Source: JAEUOS01 sp965279115
GTDB taxonomy: Bacteria > Pseudomonadota > Gammaproteobacteria > Burkholderiales > JAEUOS01
Length of the DNA stretch: 64,000 nt
Direction: 5' to 3'
Assembly: GCA_965279115.1 (NCBI GenBank)
Contig: OZ257137.1
Location: forward strand, 1,860,001 to 1,924,000
This document shows, one piece after another, positions 17,084 to 25,949 of the stretch. Under the pieces are notes generated by a model. It had not been told where the DNA came from and did not search any database. It saw nothing but the letters and a program-made list of their open reading frames with translations. Each line of letters starts with the position of its first letter. Position 1 is the stretch's first letter. The translations under genes were made by a program, and so were the position numbers.

Positions 17084-19138
17084 TTGGCCAGCATCGGCAT
17101 CGACATAGGCGGCACCTTCACCGACGTGGTGGCCATCGACGACGCCGGCACGCAGCACATCGCCAAGCTGCCGTCCACCCGCGCCGACCCGAGCGCCGCG
17201 GTGCGCGAGGCGCTCAAGCGCCTGCTGCCGCAGTGGGGCATCGCGCCCGGCGCGGTGACAAGCTTCGCGCATGGCACCACGGTGGCGACCAATGCGGTAC
17301 TGGAACGCAAAGGCGCCCGCCTCGGGCTCCTCACCACCGCGGGATTCGAGGATGTCATCGAGATAGGCCGGCAGAACCGCCGCCAGATCTATGAACTTCT
17401 GCTCAAGCCCGAGACCCCGCTGTTCCTGGCGCCTCGTGCGCGGCGCCGCGGCGTCGCGGAGTCGATCGGTCCCGACGGCGCGATCATCGACGAACTCGAC
17501 ACCGCGTCGCTTGCCGAAGCGGTCGACGCGCTGGTCGCCGACGGTGTCGAAGCCATCGCGGTTAGTTTCCTGTTTTCGTTTGTCAATCCTGCGCACGAAC
17601 AGCGCGCCGCCGAGTTCATCCGTGCGCGCCATCCTGCGCTGGTGGTGTCGATTTCCTCCGAGGTCGATCCGGCATTCCGCGAATACGAGCGTACCGTCGT
17701 CACGGCGTTCGACGCCTACGTCAAGTCCGGGCTGGACCGATACCTTGCGGCCATGGAGCGCGATCTCAAGGGCGCCGGCGTTCCCGCCCCCTTGCAGATC
17801 ATGCAGTCGCGCGGCGGCATCTGCTCGGCGCGCATTGCCAGGCAGCGCCCGATCCGGCTGTTTCTTTCCGGCCCCGCCGCCGGCGTGGTCGGCGCGCGCG
17901 AAGCCGGCCGTTCGGCCGGGCACGAGAACCTGATTACGGTGGACATTGGCGGCACCAGTTGCGATATCGCCCTCATCTCCAAGGGGCAGCCGGTGATCCG
18001 CCCGGACGGCCTGCTCGACGGTTTCCGCATTCGGGTACCGATGGTGGATGTCAATTCCATCGGATCCGGCGGCGGCAGCATTGCGTGGATAGACAGCGGC
18101 GGCGGCCTGCGCGTCGGGCCGCAGTCGGCCGGCGCCGACCCCGGACCGGCCTGCTACGGGCGCGGCGGCAGCGAGGCCACCGTGACCGACGCATCGATCG
18201 TACTCGGCTACCTCGACCCGGCCTATTTCGCCGGCGGCACGCTCAAGCTCGACCCCGTACTCGCGGCGCGCGCGATCGAGGAGCGGGTGGCGCGGCCGCT
18301 CGGGCTGACCCTGCACCAGGCCGCCCTCGGCATCCACCGTGTCGTCAATGCGCAAATGGCCGAAGGCATCCGCCTGGTGTCGATCAGCCGCGGCATGGAC
18401 CCGCGCGGCTTTTCGCTGATGCCGTTCGGCGGCGGCGGCGCGCTGCATGCGACGGCGCTGGCGCGCGAACTGGGCATGACCACCATCGTCGTGCCGCGCT
18501 ATCCGGGCGTACTGTGCGCATCGGGCCTGTTGTCGGCGCAAATCGAGCACGAGTCCGCCGCCGGCTTCATGGCGAAGTTCGCCGACGCCGACGTAGGTGA
18601 AATCCTGCGGGTATGCGCCCGGCTTGCGGCGGACTGTTCAGCGCGCATGCGCGAGGAAGGCGTGCCGGCGGACGCGGTGGAAACCTCGTGCTATGCCGAC
18701 GTATGCTACGTCGGCCAGGCCCACCACATCGAGGTCGCGCTGGACATCGCGGCGCCCGACACCCTGGTCGCCACGCTCTACGAGGCGTTCTGCCGGCAAT
18801 ACGATCAGGTCTACGGCCACCATACCCGGTCGCCCGCGCGCTTCGTCAACCTGCGGGTGGTGCAACGCGCGCCCAATCGCGCGCGGGCGCCGGCTGTGCG
18901 GCCAGGCAAGCACGTGGGGCGGCGCGGCGATACCGGCAATGGCAGCCGGCGCATCCTGCTGGCCGGCCACGAAGACTTCGTGGCCGCGCAGGTCATCGAT
19001 CGCGACGGCCTGGCACCCGGCGACACGCTGCACGGCCCGGCAATCGTCGAGCAAAGCGACACCACGACGCTGGTCGAACCCGGCTGGACCGGCCGCGTCG
19101 CCGACAACCAGGTCCTGATACTGACGAGGGCGCCATGA
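17084..19138 (+). CDS. hyuA: Hydantoinase/oxoprolinase subunit A (HyuA-like), first copy
   Basis: A 684-residue ATP-dependent ring-opening amidase subunit with the actin-like ATPase fold. Phosphate motifs are clear: DIGGTFTDVVAIDD at the start, HGTTVATNAVLERKGARLG and DIGGTSCDIALIS, then SIGSGGGSIAWID and SAGADPGPACYGRGG. The start is TTG 17084, with GGGAACG upstream at good spacing; no ATG is near. Family substrates are hydantoins, 5-oxoproline and lactams, and acetone carboxylase is a distant relative. It overlaps hyuB by four bases (ATGA). A second A-B pair lies 5 kb downstream in the same operon. Confidence 0.92.
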   Translation: MASIGIDIGGTFTDVVAIDDAGTQHIAKLPSTRADPSAAVREALKRLLPQWGIAPGAVTSFAHGTTVATNAVLERKGARLGLLTTAGFEDVIEIGRQNRRQIYELLLKPETPLFLAPRARRRGVAESIGPDGAIIDELDTASLAEAVDALVADGVEAIAVSFLFSFVNPAHEQRAAEFIRARHPALVVSISSEVDPAFREYERTVVTAFDAYVKSGLDRYLAAMERDLKGAGVPAPLQIMQSRGGICSARIARQRPIRLFLSGPAAGVVGAREAGRSAGHENLITVDIGGTSCDIALISKGQPVIRPDGLLDGFRIRVPMVDVNSIGSGGGSIAWIDSGGGLRVGPQSAGADPGPACYGRGGSEATVTDASIVLGYLDPAYFAGGTLKLDPVLAARAIEERVARPLGLTLHQAALGIHRVVNAQMAEGIRLVSISRGMDPRGFSLMPFGGGGALHATALARELGMTTIVVPRYPGVLCASGLLSAQIEHESAAGFMAKFADADVGEILRVCARLAADCSARMREEGVPADAVETSCYADVCYVGQAHHIEVALDIAAPDTLVATLYEAFCRQYDQVYGHHTRSPARFVNLRVVQRAPNRARAPAVRPGKHVGRRGDTGNGSRRILLAGHEDFVAAQVIDRDGLAPGDTLHGPAIVEQSDTTTLVEPGWTGRVADNQVLILTRAP

Positions 19139-20829
19139 ACGACAGAGCCGACGCGGCGGTGACGCAGGTGGACCCGGTGACCCTCGAGGTGGTGCGCAAC
19201 AAGCTCGAGGGCATCGCCAACGAAATGCAGATGACCCTCCTGCACAGCGCCTTCTCGCCCATCGTCAAGGAAGGCATGGACTGCTCGGCGGCGATCTTCA
19301 CCGCCGACGGCCAGACCATCGCCCAGGCCACCGCCATCCCGATCCACCTGGCGACCATGATCCCGGCACTCGCCGCGGTGGTGCGCAAGTATCCGCCGGC
19401 GGGCATGGCCCCGGGGGACGTCTACATCCTCAACGACCCCTATTCCGGCGGCACCCACCTGCCGGACATCACGTTGTTCATCCCGGTATTCGCCGGCGGC
19501 ACCATGGTCGGCTTCTCGGTCACCACGGTGCACCACCAGGACATGGGCGGCATGGCGCCCGGTTCGATCCCCACCAACGCCACCGAGATCTACCAGGAAG
19601 GCCTGCGCATTCCGCCCCTCAAGTACATCGAGGGCGGCCGGGTCAACGAAACCCTGCGCGAGATGATGTGCCTGAACATCCGCCTGTCCGACACCTTCAT
19701 GGGCGACCTCAACGCCCAGTTGTCGGCTTGCATGGTCGGCGCGCGACGCCTGGGCGAACTGTGCGGCACCTACGGTGCGGCGCAGGTGATGCGGATTTTC
19801 GAACTCCTGCTCGATCGCTCCGAAAGAATGACCCGCGCGGCCCTGCGCACCCTGCCCGAGGGCACCTATCGCTACGTCGACTGGCTCGACAACGATGGCG
19901 TCGATCTCGACCGCCGGGTGCGCATCGAGGTGGCCGCGACCGTCCGGGACGGCACCATCCACTTCGATTTCACCGGCTCGAATCCGCAGGTGCGCGGGCC
20001 GATCAACTGCGTGCCTTCGGGCGCGCAGGCCGCCGCCTACTACGCCGTGCGCGCCCTCACCGACGCGCAGATTCCGACCAACGGCGGCTGCTTCCGGCCG
20101 GTCACGCTGCACTTGCCGGAAGGCTCGATCGTCAATCCGCAGGCCCCCGCGGCGGTGAACGCACGCACCGCCACCATCAAGCGCATCTGCGGCGCGATGA
20201 TCGGCGCTTTCGCCGACGCGGTGCCTGACCGGGTGCCGGCGGCCTCGGCCGGGCTGTCGGTGATGCTGGCCTTCGGCGGCCGGCGCGCCGACGGCAGCCA
20301 TTTCATCCTTTCCGAACTGGTGTGCGGCGGCACCGGCGCCAGCCGTATCGGCGACGGCGTGGATTGCCTGCAGACCGACGGATCCAACAGCATGAACCAG
20401 CCGATCGAGGCGCTTTGCCTGGATGCGCCGATCCGCATCCGCCGCTTCGGCCTGCGCGCCGATTCCGGCGGCGCCGGACGCCAGCGCGGCGGCCTGGGCG
20501 TGGTGCGCGAATACGAGTTCCTGGCCGACGACATCCGCTTCACCTTTCGCGGCGAGCGCCATTTCACCGCCGCACGTGGCTCGGGCGGCGGCGCCGACGG
20601 CGCGATGTCGGTTGCAACCATCCACCGTGCCGACGGACGCGTCGAGCGCATCTCCAAGTGCGTCACCACGGTGTCGCGCGGCGATCGCGTGGTGCTCGAG
20701 ACGGCGGGGGGCGCCGGCTACGGCGATCCCCACGAGCGCGCACGCGAAACGCTGGCCGCGGATGTCGCAAACGGCAAGGTCAGCGCGGCGGCGGCGCACA
20801 ATGTCTATGCACTAACCATGGAGGCCTGA
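19135..20829 (+). CDS. hyuB: Hydantoinase/oxoprolinase subunit B (HyuB-like), first copy
   Basis: A 564-residue partner of the A subunit. Conserved features: LEVVRNKLEGIANEMQMTLL near the N terminus, LNDPYSGGTHLPDI, HHQDMGGMAPGS, FDFTGSNPQVRGPINC and a GGGTGASRIGDG loop. The C terminus has ETAGGAGYGDPHERA, a family signature. In related enzymes this subunit carries the hydrolase site, while subunit A phosphorylates the amide oxygen. The length fits hydantoinases and caprolactamase rather than acetone carboxylase, and no gamma subunit is present. Confidence 0.92.
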   Translation: MNDRADAAVTQVDPVTLEVVRNKLEGIANEMQMTLLHSAFSPIVKEGMDCSAAIFTADGQTIAQATAIPIHLATMIPALAAVVRKYPPAGMAPGDVYILNDPYSGGTHLPDITLFIPVFAGGTMVGFSVTTVHHQDMGGMAPGSIPTNATEIYQEGLRIPPLKYIEGGRVNETLREMMCLNIRLSDTFMGDLNAQLSACMVGARRLGELCGTYGAAQVMRIFELLLDRSERMTRAALRTLPEGTYRYVDWLDNDGVDLDRRVRIEVAATVRDGTIHFDFTGSNPQVRGPINCVPSGAQAAAYYAVRALTDAQIPTNGGCFRPVTLHLPEGSIVNPQAPAAVNARTATIKRICGAMIGAFADAVPDRVPAASAGLSVMLAFGGRRADGSHFILSELVCGGTGASRIGDGVDCLQTDGSNSMNQPIEALCLDAPIRIRRFGLRADSGGAGRQRGGLGVVREYEFLADDIRFTFRGERHFTAARGSGGGADGAMSVATIHRADGRVERISKCVTTVSRGDRVVLETAGGAGYGDPHERARETLAADVANGKVSAAAAHNVYALTMEA

Positions 20830-20830
20830 G

Positions 20831-21784
20831 ATGCTCACGCGAATCGCGGTTCTGGTTGCAACCCTTTGCTTTGCCGCGGCAGCCACGGCGCAATACCCGA
20901 ACCGCCCCCTGCGGGTGGTGATCCCGTTCGGCGCGGGCTCGTCCACAGACGCCGTCATGCGCGTCCTGGCGCCCGCCCTTTCGACGGCACTCGGCCAGCA
21001 GGTGGTAATCGAACCCCGGCCGGGCGCGGACGGCGCGGTCTCGGCCATCGAGGTGGCGCGTTCCGCTCCCGACGGCTACACGCTTGGCGTCGGCAGCGGC
21101 GGGCCGCTCGCCGCGGTGCCGGCGCTGCGCAAGAACCCGCCCTATGACGTCAATGCCGATTTCACGCCCATCACCGACATCGGCCGCTACACGGTGTTCC
21201 TGTTCGTCAACAGCACTGTCCCGGCGAAGACCCTGCAGGAGTTCGCGGCGCATGTGAAGGCCAATCCCGGCAAGCTCGCCTACGGCACCGGCAACCCCAG
21301 CGGCATCGTCGCCTTCGCGCAGTTGAACGCCCTGCTCGGCCTGGACATGCTGCATGTTCCCTACAAGTCGGCCCCGCTGGTGATGCCGGACCTGCTGGCC
21401 AACAGGGTACAGGCCCTGATGGACCCGCCGGCGGTGGCGCTGGCCTACGTCAAGGAAGGCAAGCTGCGCGCGCTGGTCACCACCTTGAACCGCCGCTCGC
21501 CGCTGCTGCCGGATGTGCCCACCATCCACGAGGCGGGCGTCCCGCAATTCACCATTTCCAACTGGATGGGACTGGTGGGCCCGGCGAAAATGCCGCGCGA
21601 GATCGTCGATCGGCTCAATCGCGAGCTGGGCACCATCCTGAGAAAGCCCGAGATCATGGCCGCGCTCGAGAAGCAGGCCTTCATGCCCAACCCGTCCACG
21701 CCGGAACAGTTCGGCGCCTTCATCCGCGAGCAGGTGCAGTCGTACGGCAGCCTGTTGCGCGCCGCCGGCGTGCAACCCGACTGA
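20831..21784 (+). CDS. Bug/TctC-family periplasmic receptor, first copy in hyu operon
   Basis: A 317-residue tripartite-tricarboxylate-type receptor. The signal peptide ends AAATAQ, followed by YPNRPLRVVIPFGAGSSTD, the typical Bug start. VEIARSAPDGYTLGVGSGG-type and YGTGNPSGIVAFAQLNALLG segments follow, with HVPYKSAPLVMPDLLA. Bug proteins bind small carboxylates, amides or cyclic compounds between two lobes. It begins one base after hyuB1 ends, so it is co-transcribed. No tctA/tctB membrane genes are near. Confidence 0.92.
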   Translation: MLTRIAVLVATLCFAAAATAQYPNRPLRVVIPFGAGSSTDAVMRVLAPALSTALGQQVVIEPRPGADGAVSAIEVARSAPDGYTLGVGSGGPLAAVPALRKNPPYDVNADFTPITDIGRYTVFLFVNSTVPAKTLQEFAAHVKANPGKLAYGTGNPSGIVAFAQLNALLGLDMLHVPYKSAPLVMPDLLANRVQALMDPPAVALAYVKEGKLRALVTTLNRRSPLLPDVPTIHEAGVPQFTISNWMGLVGPAKMPREIVDRLNRELGTILRKPEIMAALEKQAFMPNPSTPEQFGAFIREQVQSYGSLLRAAGVQPD

Positions 21785-21807
21785 AGGCGGCGGCGAAGCG
21801 CGCACCC

Positions 21808-22911
21808 ATGGCCAGCGCCCTGTTCCAGCCCTTCACGATGCGCGGCCTCACCTTGCCGAACCGCATCGTGATCTCGCCCTTGTGCCAGTACAGCGCGGAG
21901 GACGGCTGCGCCACCGACTGGCACCTGATCCACCTGGGCCACCTCGCACTCTCTGGCGCCGGCCTGCTGATTCTCGAAGCCACCGCGGTGGAACCGCGCG
22001 GACGCATCAGCCGCGAATGCCTGGGCCTGTATTCCGATGCCTGCGAGGCGGCGCTGGCACGAGTGCTCGCCACCGTGCGCCGCTACAGCGACATGCCGAT
22101 CGGCATACAGCTCGCGCATGCCGGCCGCAAGGGTTCGCAGAAAAAGCCGACCGAAGGGCGCGGCAATGTGCCTGTGGCCGAAGGCGGCTGGCAGACCGTG
22201 GCACCGTCAGCCATCGCCTTCATTTCCGAATGGCAGACACCGCAGGCGCTCGATCGCGCCGGGATGGACAGCATCACCACCGCCTTTGTCGACGCCACTC
22301 GCCGCGCCGACCGCCTCGGCCTGGACATGATCGAGCTGCACTTCGCGCACGGTTACCTCTTGAGTTCGTTCCTGTCGCCAATCGCCAACCGACGCCAGGA
22401 CGAATACGGCGGGTCGGCAGAAAACCGCATGCGCTTTCCGCTCGAGGTGTTCACGGCGGTGCGCGCCGCCTGGCCGGCGCACAAGCCGCTGGGTGTGCGC
22501 TGCAACGGCACCGACTGGGACGAGGCCGGCATCACGCCGGATGACGCGGTGGCGTTCTCGGCTGCGCTCGGTCAGCTTGGCTGCGACTACGTCGATGCCT
22601 CTTCCGGTGGCAACAGCATGGCGCGCATACCACTGGCGCCGGGCTACCAGGTGCCGTTCGCCGCGCGCATCCGGCGCGAAGCCGGCCTGCCGACCATGGC
22701 CGTCGGCCTGATCCGCGATCCGTCACATGCGGAAGCCATCGTCGCGGGCGGCGAAGCCGACATGGTTGCGCTGGGGCGCGGCATGCTCAACGACCCACGC
22801 TGGCCATGGCATGCGGCCGAGGACCTGGGTGCCGCCGTGAGCCACCCGCCGCAATACTTCCGTGCCGTGACACGCGCAGGCGTGGCCCAGCATTTCGCGA
22901 AGACCTCCTGA
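21808..22911 (+). CDS. Old Yellow Enzyme, YqjM-type NAD(P)H:flavin oxidoreductase
   Basis: A 367-residue FMN enzyme that reduces activated C=C bonds. It has the thermophilic-like/YqjM features: Cys26 in ISPLCQYSAEDG near the flavin, His178 and His181 in ELHFAHGYLLSSFLSP for substrate carbonyl binding, and EYGGSAENRMRFPLEV. Near the C terminus VALGRGMLNDPRWPWHAA closes the barrel. Placed between the two Bug genes in the hyuAB operon, it may saturate an unsaturated cyclic imide or lactam before or after ring opening. That role is inferred. Confidence 0.92.
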   Translation: MASALFQPFTMRGLTLPNRIVISPLCQYSAEDGCATDWHLIHLGHLALSGAGLLILEATAVEPRGRISRECLGLYSDACEAALARVLATVRRYSDMPIGIQLAHAGRKGSQKKPTEGRGNVPVAEGGWQTVAPSAIAFISEWQTPQALDRAGMDSITTAFVDATRRADRLGLDMIELHFAHGYLLSSFLSPIANRRQDEYGGSAENRMRFPLEVFTAVRAAWPAHKPLGVRCNGTDWDEAGITPDDAVAFSAALGQLGCDYVDASSGGNSMARIPLAPGYQVPFAARIRREAGLPTMAVGLIRDPSHAEAIVAGGEADMVALGRGMLNDPRWPWHAAEDLGAAVSHPPQYFRAVTRAGVAQHFAKTS

Positions 22912-22921
22912 AAGGATGTAC

Positions 22922-23896
22922 ATGATGAAGACCCTGCTTCGCATCGTTGTTTCGATCGCGGCCGGCTGCGCGCTGGCGGGCAGCGCGGCCGCACAGGAGT
23001 ATCCGCGCGGCCCGGTGAAGATCATCGTGCCCTACCCGGCCGGCGGCTACACCGACATCCTCGCGCGCATGGTCGGTGGCGGCCTGCAGCAGCGCCTGGG
23101 CCAGGCCTTCATCATTGAAAACAAGCCCGGCGCCGCCACTGCGCTGGCTGCCGAGCAGGTCGCCAATTCGCCGCCCGACGGGCATACCCTGATGATGGTG
23201 ACCGTCACCACCATGGCGATGAATCCGCTCACCATGAAGGACCTGCGCTACAAGCCCGAGCAACTCGCGCCAGTGGCCCTGGTGGCACGCCAGCCTTTCA
23301 TGCTGGTGGCCTCGAAGGAATATCCGCCCAACAACGTGCGCGAACTGATCGCCTATGCCAAGGCGAATCCGGGCAAGACCAACTGGGCGACCCAGGGCGT
23401 GGCGGGATCCTCGCACCTGGTGGGCGAACTGCTCAAGTCGCTCGCCGGCATCGACCTGTTCGCAGTGCACTACAAGGGCAGCACGCCGGCCAACGTCGAC
23501 ATCATGGCCGGGCGCGCCGACCTGCATTTCGACGGTGTCGGCACCTCGCTCGGCAACGTGGCCAGCAAGCGGGTAAAGGCGATCGCCATCACCTCCGAGC
23601 GCCGCATGGCCGCCAACCCGGACATTCCCACCTTCGTTGAATCGGGCCTGCCCAGGATGGTGGCGTATTCCTGGTACGGCATCGTCACGCCGGCAGCCAC
23701 GCCGCCTGCCATCATCACCCGGCTCAACGAGGAGATCAACCGCTACACGCAGCAGAAGGACACCGCCGAACGCATGGCGCGCGACGGCTCCGAGGTGGGC
23801 AACATGACACCGGCACAGTTCGCCCGCATGATCGCCGACGAGGCCGAGATGTGGCGCCAGGTGCTGGCCCCGCTCAACATCAAGTTCGAGCCATGA
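22922..23896 (+). CDS. Bug/TctC-family periplasmic receptor, second copy in hyu operon
   Basis: A 324-residue receptor with signal peptide ending GSAAAQ and the Bug opening EYPRGPVKIIVPYPAGGYTD. The pocket segment reads TQGVAGSSHLVGELL and HYKGSTPANVDIMAG. I place the start at ATG 22922, with AAAGGA five bases upstream; ATG 22916 overlaps that ribosome site and is less likely. It differs clearly from the other receptor in the operon, so it is not a recent duplicate and may bind a second substrate. Confidence 0.9.
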   Translation: MMKTLLRIVVSIAAGCALAGSAAAQEYPRGPVKIIVPYPAGGYTDILARMVGGGLQQRLGQAFIIENKPGAATALAAEQVANSPPDGHTLMMVTVTTMAMNPLTMKDLRYKPEQLAPVALVARQPFMLVASKEYPPNNVRELIAYAKANPGKTNWATQGVAGSSHLVGELLKSLAGIDLFAVHYKGSTPANVDIMAGRADLHFDGVGTSLGNVASKRVKAIAITSERRMAANPDIPTFVESGLPRMVAYSWYGIVTPAATPPAIITRLNEEINRYTQQKDTAERMARDGSEVGNMTPAQFARMIADEAEMWRQVLAPLNIKFEP

Positions 23897-23915
23897 GCAC
23901 AGGAGTTGCAATCGC

Positions 23916-25949
23916 ATGAGAGTCGGCATTGAAGTCGGCGGCACCTTCACCGACCTGATCGCCATCGAGGGCGATCGCGTACTGGTCACCAAGGTGCCGA
24001 GCGTGCCGGCGCGGCCCGAAGAGGGCGTGTTCGCGGCGTTGGCCGCCGCCCACATTCCGCTGGACCGCGTGACCGACCTGGTGCACGGGTCGACGGTGGC
24101 CACCAACGCGGTGCTCGAACGCAAGGGCGCACTCACCGCCTTTGTCACCACCGCCGGTTTCCGCGACCTGCTCCTGATACAGCGCCAGGACCGCCCCAAG
24201 GTTTACGAGCTGCTCTACAGGAAGCCGGTGCCGGTGGTCGAACGGCGCGATGTCATCGAGATCGCCGAGCGCATGTTGGCCGATGGCAGCGCCGCCCTGG
24301 CGTTCGACGAGGCACGCGCCGAGGCCGTGCTGGCCGAGGCCCTGGCCGCGCGCCCGTTCAAGGCGGTGGCGGTGTGCTTTCTCAATGCCTATGCCAACCC
24401 GGCGCACGAGCACGCGGTCGCCGCGATCATCCGGCGGCGTTTTCCGCACATGTTCGTGAGCTGCTCGGCCGACATCAGCCGCGAGTTCCGCGAGTATGAG
24501 CGCGCTTCCACCACGGCCTTGTCGGCCTACGTGCAGCCGATCATCGACAGCTACATCGGCCGCTTCGAGGAACGCCTGGCGAGCGAGGGCTTTCGCGGCC
24601 GCTTTTCGATCATGCAGTCCAACGGCGGGCGACTGCCGGCGGCGGCCATCCGCAAGAACGCCATCTCGGCATTGTTCTCCGGCCCGGCCGCCGGCGTCAC
24701 CGGCGCGATCCGCCAGGCAGGCGCCTCGGGGCAGGCCAATCTCGTTACCTTCGACATGGGTGGCACCAGCACCGACGTGTGCCTGGTCACCGGCGGCAAG
24801 CCGCTGATCGCGCCCGAGACCACCGTCGACGGCCTGCCGATCCGCACCCCGGTGGTCGACATCGCCTCGGTGGGCGCAGGCGGCGGCAGCATCGTCTGGC
24901 GCGACCCGGGCGGCATGTTGCGGGTCGGACCGCGCTCGGCCGGCGCCGATCCCGGCCCGGCCTGCTACGGGCGCGGCGGCAGCGCGCCGACGGTCACCGA
25001 TGCGCACGTGATCCGCGGCACCATCCAGCCGGAATCCTTCCTGGGCGGGCGCATGCGACTCGACATCGAGGCGGCGCGGCGCGCTTTCGCGCCACTGGCG
25101 GAAGCCTTCGGCATGTCGCTCGAGGCGATCGCCGACAGCGCCATCCGCCTGGCGGATGCCAACGTGGTGCGCGCCATCCAGCTCATTTCCACCGAACTCG
25201 GGCGTGACCCGCGCGACTACGTGCTGGTACCCTTCGGCGGCGCCGGCCCACTGCACGCCGGGCGCATCGCCGAGGACTTGGGCATCGCCACCATCGTGGT
25301 GCCGCAAAACGCCGGCGTGCTGTCGGCCTTCGGCCTGCTAGCCGCCGATTTCACCCAATATGAAACCATCACGCACCGCGTGGCGGTCGACGCGACGGCC
25401 GCCGCGGCGGTGGGCCGGGTCCTCGATGAACTGCGTACCCGGTTGAGCGGGCGCTTTCGCGCGCTCGGCTTCGAAGGTGCGCTGCAATTCAGTCACACCC
25501 TGCAGATGCGCTTCATCGGCCAGGCCTTCGAAGTCGATGTGCCGCTTTCCAGCGACGAAGTGGCGGCGCTCGATGAAGCGGGCTTGCGCACCCACTTCGA
25601 CCACGCGCACCGGCGCGTTTACATGGACGGCGGCGGCGCCGGCCTGGCCGGCAAGGGCATCGAGGTGGTGGGCCTCAGGGTCGGCGCCACCGCCCCGGAG
25701 GCAGCCATCCTGCCGCCCAAACCCGTGCCGCAGGCGGGGCGTGCGGACCGCCAGGTCACGTTGCACGAGAATCGCGCCGCGCGCACCTGCGCGGTAACCA
25801 CCCGCGCGAATATCGATGCCGCCGGCGGCATGCCGGGCCCGCTGCTGGTCGAGGACGACACCGCCACCATCTATGTCCCGCCGGGCTGGTCCGCGCAGGG
25901 CGACGCCAGCGGCAACCTGATCCTGCAACGCACCGGAGAATCCGCATGA
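23916..25949 (+). CDS. hyuA: Hydantoinase/oxoprolinase subunit A (HyuA-like), second copy
   Basis: A 677-residue homologue of the upstream HyuA. Same ATPase motifs: EVGGTFTDLIAIEG, HGSTVATNAVLERKGALTA, FDMGGTSTDVCLVTGG, ASVGAGGGSIVWRDPGG and SAGADPGPACYGRGG. Clear sequence differences throughout show old divergence rather than a fresh duplication. ATG 23916 has AGGAG upstream. It overlaps hyuB2 by four bases. The presence of two full A-B pairs in one operon suggests two successive amide-bond cleavages or two substrates. Confidence 0.92.
   Translation: MRVGIEVGGTFTDLIAIEGDRVLVTKVPSVPARPEEGVFAALAAAHIPLDRVTDLVHGSTVATNAVLERKGALTAFVTTAGFRDLLLIQRQDRPKVYELLYRKPVPVVERRDVIEIAERMLADGSAALAFDEARAEAVLAEALAARPFKAVAVCFLNAYANPAHEHAVAAIIRRRFPHMFVSCSADISREFREYERASTTALSAYVQPIIDSYIGRFEERLASEGFRGRFSIMQSNGGRLPAAAIRKNAISALFSGPAAGVTGAIRQAGASGQANLVTFDMGGTSTDVCLVTGGKPLIAPETTVDGLPIRTPVVDIASVGAGGGSIVWRDPGGMLRVGPRSAGADPGPACYGRGGSAPTVTDAHVIRGTIQPESFLGGRMRLDIEAARRAFAPLAEAFGMSLEAIADSAIRLADANVVRAIQLISTELGRDPRDYVLVPFGGAGPLHAGRIAEDLGIATIVVPQNAGVLSAFGLLAADFTQYETITHRVAVDATAAAAVGRVLDELRTRLSGRFRALGFEGALQFSHTLQMRFIGQAFEVDVPLSSDEVAALDEAGLRTHFDHAHRRVYMDGGGAGLAGKGIEVVGLRVGATAPEAAILPPKPVPQAGRADRQVTLHENRAARTCAVTTRANIDAAGGMPGPLLVEDDTATIYVPPGWSAQGDASGNLILQRTGESA

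Noticed and set aside
17084..20829. Acetone carboxylase assignment for the hyuAB pair
   Set aside because: Subunits are too short and no gamma subunit gene is present; lengths fit hydantoinase/lactamase types.
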